Assembly: GCA_016800925.1 (NCBI GenBank)
Contig: JABCPU010000033.1
Span: forward strand, 244,228-308,227
Direction of reading: 5' to 3'
DNA length: 64,000 nucleotides
From: Suillus spraguei
Lineage: Eukaryota > Basidiomycota > Agaricomycetes > Boletales > Suillaceae
Positions 56,291 through 64,000 of the stretch are shown in pieces. Both the position numbers and the translations under genes were made by a program. The notes under the pieces were generated by a model. The model saw only the letters and a list, made by a program, of their open reading frames with translations. It ran no database searches and was not told where the DNA came from. Positions within the stretch are counted from its first letter, which is position 1. Each line of letters starts with the position of its first letter.

Positions 56291-57165
56291 TCATAATTTT
56301 GCTCTTGGTAGCGGAATTGTATCAATGATAACATCTGGACATTCATATTGAATCCAGTGACCAATACCGGTAAGAGCTCTAACATTCAATCTCTCCACGT
56401 CACGAGGGATATCTTCCAAATTACAGATATCAACGCCGAACTTGGGGTCTGACACAAGCACGGTGATATTCACGTGAAGGGGGATTTTCCTGAGGAGTCC
56501 ATTAAAAGACCATGGACTGTTTTGCTGTTCGAAGCCCAGTCAGCAACGCTTCCCATTCCGAAAGCTGTAAAATTACCCGAAAAACCTCGACAGCCGTACG
56601 ATCGCACATGGAGAATCCCAGCGTTCTTAACATGCAGTCACGGCGTGACCAGGCTGGATTTTTAGCCATGTGCATGTCGACGGGCTTGATATCTCCCGTT
56701 TCCTTTAGAAACAGATTCAAGTTCATCTTGTTCTGTTCCTCTGTAAACTCAAGGCCAGGATCGAGGAGTATGACGGTGGTTTCTTTCTTATTGGGTAAGA
56801 ATGGCAAGAGAGATACTGCCACTGCACCGCCGAAAGAATGACCGATAATCACATCATAGGAGGTGCCCATGACGAAATATGGTCGGAGGTCCTCGGCAAA
56901 GGCGGATATACGGTAGTCGGTATTGCCCTGCCTCCCTGCATGCGCAAGGAGATTCGGCGCTACAACAAAGAAGCCTTATCAATCTGTCAACAAAGAAGAA
57001 CATCATTATAGTATGCGGAGCCTGACCTTCCGCTACCAATAGCTGAGCGAGACCCTCCCAGGAATTCGATGACATAGTAATGCCATGAATGAGTAAAGCC
57101 CGTCTAGTAGCAGTAGGGAACCCCACTGGGTCGCTGAGATGGCCATTTTCGCACGCTGAAATCAA
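56291..57165 (-). CDS. Alpha/beta-hydrolase-fold protein (three exons)
   Basis: Exon 1 (to 57027) has RRALLIHGITMSSNSWEGLA, with the oxyanion HG. Exon 2 (56959-56577) has APNLLAHAGRQGNTDYRISA and the nucleophile elbow VIIGHSFGGAVAVSLL (GHSFG), then LLDPGLEF and MAKNPAWSRRDCML. Exon 3 (56524-56291) has NSPWSFNGLLRKIP, VLVSDPKFGVD and the His-containing GIGHWIQYE. Introns are 67 nt (56960-57026, GTCAGG..TTGTAG) and 52 nt (56525-56576, GTAATT..AACAG); both keep the frame. No in-frame ATG is seen upstream of ITMSS. The frame is open upstream of 57165 with a TTG there, so the start is uncertain and the N-terminus may be damaged. Substrate unknown. Confidence 0.75.
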
Positions 57166-57210
57166 GATTTTGGGAGCGGAGAAGGATGTAGGAGTAGTCC
57201 GGAACTCAGT

Positions 57211-58335
57211 CTCGTTTTAAAGGCTGAGGGAGCACCTAACCGACACATGAGATAGTTTTGGAGGTAGAGCATGGCGACATAACATTGGCACAAGGCTTGT
57301 GAAAAACCCATAAGACATTGAAAACTAGGTTACATGATCAAATTCCACGTTTGTCGATCATTGCTAGTGAACTTCCAAAGAAGTGGCAGAATCTCTGCTT
57401 GCTCAGCGAAGCAAGCGCCAACCGCGTCTGTAAAGGTTGGCTCAGACGGCGAGATGGTTGTATGCGGTGAGAAAACAGGTTGGGGATGTGACGTGGCAAC
57501 CTACCTAAATGCAAAAGTCGAACGGAGAAGACTGTAGAAAACTGCTATCAGTGATCTTGGGTAAAACTTGACTAAATACTCGTCAAATCACTGTGGAGCA
57601 GTCTGGCGGTGCGACGGTACGGTCGAGCTGCTTTGACTCTATCATTACTTTTACTTTCCGATAACTTTTAATGACCAGGTGAGAACGTGTGAAACGATAC
57701 CCCTAGAACGAAGACTTACAGGTACGTCAACCTCAGCAATAGCAGTAGATTGTGTAGTCCAATGATGCCAGGTATGCTTTTTTTAATGGATTATTTATAA
57801 TCTCATGCATAGCATTGAGAGGCTGAGGCAGTAAGCCTTCCTCTCCAGCATACCGAATGACTGCTGATAGGATCTCAGGGTGGTAGCGATTGGTGACCTC
57901 GCACAAATTCGCGCTGAATTACCGTAATAAATGATAAGAAGTGGATGCTGCAGTGCACGGTGTCCGTGTGACACCTACTAGGATACCTTGACTCTCTTCT
58001 AAGAAGCTAACAAACTTAGGTAACAGGTAAGATTGATTTAATTTATGTAATTTAAATTATATTTTTAAAACTCACATTCTACAAGATTCTTGAATTCAAC
58101 TACGCAGTCATATGCGGTGGTCGGTGTGAGAAAATTTCGCTATCAAGCAGGTATGTGTTGCAATTGGTTCCAAACGTGGGTCACGGCCTTATTCAAGTTA
58201 CCAGTCTTTTGGAGTTGCGGTCTGGAAAATGAAATGTTGATGACTAATAATTACGGGCCAGGAGTTATAAGCCTTGCTTGAGTTCGGGTTACTTGTCCAG
58301 TGCGCCCACATTCTTTGTGACTTCAACTTCACTGA
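57211..58335. other. Intergenic region between the hydrolase and MAM3
   Basis: Divergent genes flank it, so it should hold both promoters. A short AT-rich stretch lies near 58040-58080. No further gene, RNA or clear TATA element was recognised. Confidence 0.5.
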
Positions 58336-61300
58336 ATGGTACCAACCCCGCTTAATATTTCCCCCCGTTCTCCTCGTCTTTTAGTTTCTTCATTCTCACT
58401 TTTATCGCAATATGTGCCCAGCATCATTCGCAAACTCCTCGGTTCCACCCCCGATGGTGGCAGTCCTTCAGCGCTGCACGCCTATGCAAAGCGTGCAGCT
58501 GCAAGTACTCACGGACCAGAGTTTATCGTCTTCGCATGTCTCATTCCTGTCCTCGTCCTTCTATCAGGTGTATTTGCCGGCCTGACCTTAGGTTACATGA
58601 GCTTGGACGAGACACAGCTTAATGTGTTGAGCATGAGTGGCACTCCGTTCGTTAGATTCATTTGTATTTATCTACCGCCTTCCCTGACCGCGTCTATTAC
58701 AGTCAACAAAAACGTTATGCTGAGAAGATCATGCCTATTAGGAAAAACGGCCATTTACTGTTGGTGACACTGCTTCTCGCTAATATGATCGTCAACGAGA
58801 CTCTACCCGTCATCTCCGACCCCATTCTTGGTGGCGGAGTACAGAGCGTAGTCGTCAGTACTATCCTAATTGTCATGTGAGTGCATTCTTGTGCTCAGTC
58901 CCTCAGATATCCTGGCGAGTCACGCAGTGCCTTTGATCCGTCATTCTTGCCGTGTCCTCGTTTGATCCGCAAAAAGAATCGATCAGAGGATAACTCGGTT
59001 ATCGACGTCGGCTGGCGTTTTTACGCTTTCCTACATTCTGACGTCTCTATTTAAATATCGCTCATCCAAATTTGCTTCTAGCTTCTCGGAAATTATTCCG
59101 CAATCATTGTGCACCCGACATGGTCTTTACTTCGGCGCTCAAATGGCAGGCTTCACTCGAGGCCTAATCTATCTTCTTGTACGTCATCATATACATTAGA
59201 GGATGTGAACTAATCTACAGCAGGGTGTCTTTGCATGGCCTATCGCCAAACTTTTGGAGTTAGTACTCGGGCCCCATCATGGAATTATGTACCGTAGAGG
59301 AGGTAGTAGCCCATGTCTTGCACCCATAATTTTACTGACGGCTTTTTCTCTACTCAGAACTCAAAGAGCTCATCGCATTGCATTCGTCGATGTCCTCTCT
59401 TGGTGGTGATCTTAAGAGTGATACGGTCACGATTATTGGCGCCACACTTGACCTACAAGAGAAAGTGGTGAAGCAGGTTAGTTGCTGGACTAGCGTGCGT
59501 CTTCGGACATGTTGACTCATTTGTCTGTACTGGCTATAGGCGATGACTCCCATCGAGAACGTTTTCATGTTATCGATTGACTCGAAACTCGATTACGCGC
59601 TTATGAAGAAGATCTGCCTTACTGGACACAGCCGTGTCCCCGTGTATGAAGAGGTCGAGATCCCTGCTGATACATCAGATCGCATGTTAAAGGTTAAGAA
59701 GATAATCGGTATTCTGCTTGTTAAACACGTGAGTCGCACCTTGTGTCCGTCTTATCTTTTCTGACCTGATCTTCTAGTGCCTTCTTCTTGATCCGAAAGA
59801 CGCCGTTCCTTTGCGCAGAATTCCACTGAACAAGGTCCCCTTCGTACCAAATAACGAGTCTCTTCTCGGTATTCTAGACAAATTTCAAGAGGGTCATTCA
59901 CACATGGCCATTGTCTCTCGCTTTAGCGTCGAAAAAGCTGCTTCAGTCAAGAAGGTCGCCAAGCGTTCTCTCACGCAACGCTTGCGCGAACGCGTTGGCA
60001 TGGGTGACTCGAGTGATGAGGATGAGGATAGTAAAGAGAAGGATAACACTAAGAACAAAGACATGGACAAAGACAAAGAACAGGCATCGCAAGATATACC
60101 CTGGGCTGATGAACTGGACGCTGATGGTCAATCTACATTACGCGGAGACGACAAAGATTTAGCTATACGTATACCCCAGCGAGCTATCCGGACCGGTCGT
60201 GGGCGAGGACGCCCCTCGCAACGCGGCAGGGTAAGGTGTGACATGGAAATGGGTATCATTAAAGAGCGGGTCGTTCAAAACGATACCGGCAAGGAAACGA
60301 AACTCCGTATACCTCGCTCAGCGTCTGCGCTGGAGCAAAGCATTCCTGATGATGCTGTTTTGACGAAGGAGGGTGCCGAGGGCTTTTTACAGGTCATAGA
60401 TCCGGCCATAATGCCACTCGGTATTATTACACTGGAAGATGTCCTTGAAGGTACGCTCTTTCGACCGCTTCTCATCATTAGTGCATTCTCATAACTCCCG
60501 TGTAGAACTTATTGGTGAAGAAATCTATGACGAATTCGATCAGCATGGTGCTGGTGGCATTATCTCGTCTTATGTCCCAACAGAACACCCACCTCTTTCA
60601 GAGCACTACGAGGAAACTTTGCCTGACCTACACTCCACAGCCACACAGCCTATTGAGGCGGTCAAACCTACTAGCACCGGTCCAGTCCTGCGTCCTCTGT
60701 CGCTTAAGTCGTTCGGCTTCCTCCGTTCTCGCAGTGAGCCCCCGACACCTCGTGAGCCGGCCGAGGTTTCTACAGTACAATCTGTTTCGGAAACTTCGGC
60801 AATATATTCCATCAACGATAGTATCAAGGAGCAGGTCACACCTGAGACGGTTATTCCAGTCGTTCAGACCCTAGAAGCCTCGGCAACGATGGACGAGCCG
60901 CAAAGCATACCTCAGCCCGCGAAGACAACTAGCAATACGTCCACTTCACCTGAGGATTCTCTTTCGGCACGTAAAACCACCTTGAAGAAGAGATCTGTCT
61001 CTATTGCTGGGATCGCTGCTTCTATTCCTGGTTCTGTCAGCGCCCCTGGTACACGATCCTCGTCACCAGCACCGTCTTTGGAGGCTATCTTATTTGAGAG
61101 AAAACGTCGTCTCACTGCCGCTAAGGAGTTGGGGATGAGTGCGCCCCCCGTTCCTCTACCAAGTGATGTGCGCTCCCCCTCCTTACAACGTGTCCCTACG
61201 GTCAGCATCAAGGCAGGGAAGTTCAAGAGCAGTCCCTTGACGGGTGGAGAGCGTAGCCGAATTGTTGTCGCCGAACAAGTCATGCAAGATACGATGAGCG

Positions 61301-61380
61301 CTACGGACAAGGAACGGATACTAGATGACGGTGACGACGTCACTCATGACAAGAAGGAGGACGACAGCGGTTACTTATAA
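58336..61380 (+). CDS. MAM3: MAM3/CNNM-family membrane protein (DUF21 plus CBS), intact
   Basis: Eight exons: 58336-58646, 58703-58876, 59082-59178, 59224-59302, 59358-59476, 59540-59728, 59778-60450, 60506-61380. All junctions are GT-AG and keep the frame, giving 838 residues. DUF21 transmembrane domain: FVFACLIPVLVLL-type helix then GVFAGLTLGYMSLDETQLNV; NGHLLLVTLLLANMIVNETL; VVSTILIV / FSEIIPQSLCTRHGLYFGAQ; WPIAKLLELVLGPHHG. The CBS pair starts at QAMTPIENVFMLSID and ends at LGIITLEDVLE. A charged insert (DSSDEDEDSKEKD) and a long Ser/Pro-rich C-terminal tail follow. Yeast Mam3 is a vacuolar-membrane protein linked to metal homeostasis. It is the only clearly intact host gene in the window. 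Confidence 0.92.
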
Positions 61381-61786
61381 CATTAGCTACTGGCGTTGTC
61401 TCGCCATTAGTAATTTTCTTGTATTCTTCTGCAGATTGTCAGCGAAGGACGATGTGTGGGATTGTCGTGGTAATTTTCTTTTAGTTACTTGCGTTGCTAG
61501 TTCTATGTATTCCTCTACTTCTTTTCTCTCAACCCCATCTCGTCGTATGCCACAGGTAGCTTTTCCCGCTTCGGGAGAAGCAAATCCTTCAATCAATGAT
61601 CATACCTATGCTCCCCCGTTTTTTTAAAACAAATGATGTTAATTCTACTTGCGATCCTTTGCTGTCATGAAAGGACGGCGCGAGTGGCAAGGTCAAGCCG
61701 TGGTTGCATTCAAGTTGATGGTAGCACTGTATCAATTATACGGTTTGGTATAGTGGTATTAGTAACCCTCGAGAGTCTCGGAGCGT
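61381..61786. other. Convergent 3' intergenic region
   Basis: Lies between the MAM3 stop and the LKR/SDH stop, so it holds two 3' ends. No gene or RNA was recognised. Confidence 0.55.
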
Positions 61787-64000
61787 TCAAATGGCTACTC
61801 TTCGTGCACTCAGTCCTTCTGCTAACACCTTCTCCATTCCTGGGCCTTTGCTGACAGACTCCTTCATCTCAAGCCCAGCCCCTTGCAATCCATCAAGTAC
61901 AGCACCATACAGACCCCTATCCGTAGGCCCATGAACACCGCGCATCTGAACGCCACCATACAGAACTTCAAGCGCAGCAAAAGCGACAGGCAGCCCGACA
62001 CACCGCGCCATTGCAGAGGCCTCAGAGTTGCCATACGCCACCAGACGCGACGTGTGAACCTCCGTGGCCGAATCTGTAGAGAGGGACGGCTGTGCGACAA
62101 TTTCGTGTGACAGTACCACCATGTCGCGTTCCCCAGGGTTGTATCTGAGCTTGTGGGCGAGAACCGAGGTGAAAAGTTCGATCGGTGCCTGTGGTTTGAG
62201 TGATATTCCTGGGGGGTGTTGCATGCAACGCCCTCCGGCGCAAGGCCCAGCCAGTCCAGAGCACTGAGAACACTTTCCGCACGTTCGGTACTCATGACGG
62301 CGCAAAGGGCTGACAAAAACGAGCGGCGATCACTTCCGATCTGCTCCCCAATCCTCTTTTCCAGGGACATCCGTGCGAGGTCACGCCAATCACGCAGCTG
62401 AATGGAAGTTTCTGCATCAAGTAGCCCTATGACCTTGAAGGCGTGCATCAAATCAGAAAACCCAGGGTATCTGACATGTGACAATCAACCTTAGGAGACA
62501 ACCTTGCGCTCAATAGCCACCTACCTGAGAGTTCCACGAAGAACAGTTTGCAAATTCTCGAGCTTACCAAGACCATACGTCTCTGCGTACGGAAGGCTAT
62601 CCCGATTCGCAAGGCCCTCGAGCTTCAGGATATGCGAAATTGGGATATCGGGGAAGTATTCTTGGAGAAGATTCTCTCCAAATATTTCCGTCTCCTATAT
62701 GACACAATAATTAAGCCTTCCTGGCGTGTTTCATGTCATTATCAACGCACCTTCCCATCGAGCTTGAATCTTGCTCCATTGAGCGCAGCGTTGAGCACAC
62801 CCCTTGGGCTCCAGCTGAACTTGTACCCAAGGGGTACATCCGCGCAATCAGGAGCAGGCAAGCCGCCACAGAATGATGTGAACGAGATCACACGCTTGTT
62901 ATCTCGCTTAAGTTGTGCAAGCAGTGATAACGCAGAACAGTGATCGATCCCTGGGTCGAGACCAATCTCATTTAGTAAAAGCACATCTGCTAATTGAGCG
63001 CTGCGTTCCGTAATGCGTTCCATGAGGATTCCATGGTACCAATATCGGAATATTCCACAGGCGGCCGGGCGATTACGAGAAATGACACGAGGTAAATGAC
63101 TCATCAGCGCGGGCGATAACGAACATCTGTGTGTACTGACCGTTCATGTAAGGCGCGCATCGCGGGCGAGATGTATGACGCTGTCACAAGGTGCTTCCGG
63201 TGTTGGATGCAATAGCTCTGCGACGGTAGGGTGAAAAGGAACTGGGAGCAAGCTGATTTCACGTTAATCGTCACTCAAATCATATAAATTGTAGGTGGGA
63301 GGATGTTACTGCGCACCTAATAACAACATCGGCATTTTGAATCAACCTTGCCATCTCTGCAACATCGTGCACGTCCAAATACGCTGCTTTCGCGTTGGAG
63401 TGTTTGCGTGTCAAAGTCTCCGTTTCTGAGCGCACGTTGCCGGCTATCAGTGACATTCATTAAAACACGCGATGTGAATTCCCAGAAATTAAAGTATGCA
63501 TTAATCCAACGTTCATGATGTGGCAGAATAACTGACCAACAATAATCTCCACATCAACCTCTTGCAGATCTCTTGCACAGCAGGGCCTGCAACCATTCCC
63601 GAGCCAAGCATAAGTACGCGCTTCTTCCTCAGCGATGTCTCAGCTACTCCTGCCTTGTTCGCTATCTCTGTGGTTCGGCTCGCTTGCCACCTCTCAACAG
63701 GCGCCGCCAGCCCACGATGCTTGCCTTGCAGCTCGCCATTCCGTGCAATTGTTGCAACGTTTAGGGCCTCGAGATGCTCGTGGGGGCCAGGTCGGCCACA
63801 GTATTCGTCAACAGGGCACGTAAATACGGCATTAAAACTCCACTGAAATGCTGAGAAGCATCGAGAGGAAGACTTGAGGGAAGGATATCAACAGACATGA
63901 TAGTCACGCTTGGAAGATGAGAAGGTAGAGAGGATGGTCGGTGCTTGAAGAAGGGGTCCGAGAGGGTCGATGCACGAGGTAAGAACTCGAGACCTCCCTG
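61787..64000 (-). CDS. Bifunctional lysine-ketoglutarate reductase/saccharopine dehydrogenase, 3' part (frameshifted)
   Basis: Exons on the minus strand: 64000-63537, 63443-63317, 63252-63141, 63000-62747, 62694-62525, 62470-61787. The first begins inside GGLEFLPRASTLSDPFF and MSVDILPSSLPLDASQHFSG, the end of the LKR domain and linker seen in AASS-type fusions. Then come the NAD(P)-binding KKRVLMLGSGMVAGPAVQEI, IGLDPGIDHCSALSLLAQL, FCGGLPAPDCADVPLGYKFS, HILKLEGLANRDSLPYAETY and ELFTSVLAHKLRYNPGERDM. It ends ARRVAI at 61787. The protein handles saccharopine in lysine metabolism. One-base breaks occur near 63795, 63555, 63200, the 62695/62747 junction and 62220; residues between are well conserved. 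The 5' part lies outside the window. Confidence 0.82.

Noticed and set aside
61733..61800. tRNA-like sequence GGTTTGGTATAGTGGTATTAG with a GTTCAAAT box
   Set aside because: The A- and B-box resemblance is partial and no acceptor stem can be formed with the flanking bases.
1..64000. CRISPR arrays, bacterial operons, rRNA genes
   Set aside because: None seen; introns, LTR elements and gene families are eukaryotic and fungal.

Overview
The window is nuclear DNA of a filamentous basidiomycete, most likely an agaricomycete (mushroom-forming fungus). This rests on the 45-65 nt introns of the host genes, the mixture of transposon families typical of mushroom genomes (chromodomain Ty3/gypsy elements, a tyrosine-recombinase retrotransposon, Plavaka, Harbinger with a Myb-like partner, pogo) and fungal MAM3/CNNM, MID1, SPT16 and lysine-ketoglutarate reductase/saccharopine dehydrogenase homologues. 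The identifications come from motif recognition in translated sequence; no database search was run.

Layout. 1-50.7 kb is a transposon graveyard with deep nesting. A pogo-like transposase remnant (126-1186) abuts truncated gypsy copy A (1187-5752), which carries an unclassified TG..CA repeat X, itself hit by a solo LTR. An SPT16 (FACT subunit) pseudogene on the minus strand (7733-24060) is split by gypsy copy D (8721-21655, minus strand, perfect 5-bp TTCTT target duplication). The 3' LTR of D is in turn split by a Ngaro-like tyrosine-recombinase retrotransposon (8911-14219). A Plavaka-type transposase remnant follows (25039-27650). A second X repeat is then interrupted by gypsy copy C (28793-43940), whose 5' LTR is interrupted by full-length gypsy copy B (28955-36563, TAAGC duplication) and whose pol is interrupted by a reversed solo LTR. 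Then come a pogo/CENP-B-type fragment, perfect fold-back hairpins, a 0.9-kb heptanucleotide satellite and a two-gene Harbinger transposon with 39-bp terminal inverted repeats (46784-50663).

From 50.7 kb on the sequence is host-like: a kinase/aspartic-peptidase chimeric relic, MID1 (minus, frameshifted), an alpha/beta-hydrolase (minus), an intact eight-exon MAM3/CNNM gene (plus) and the 3' part of a bifunctional lysine-ketoglutarate reductase/saccharopine dehydrogenase gene (minus) running off the right edge.

The gypsy family is the most informative system. All copies share gag, a -1-frame pol (protease, RT, RNase H, integrase, chromodomain) and, where that region survives (B, C, D), an extra post-pol ORF with two tandem zinc knuckles. 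The 11 nt just after the 5' LTR are exactly complementary to an LTR sequence 34 nt downstream of a TATA-like box, which is the signature of Tf1-type self-priming. Gag and pol meet at a conserved GATTTTTGA/GATTTTTAA site. Decay is dominated by CGA to TGA changes (C to T at CpG) in several elements. Copy B and the host genes MID1 and LKR/SDH also carry many one-base indels that may be assembly errors.
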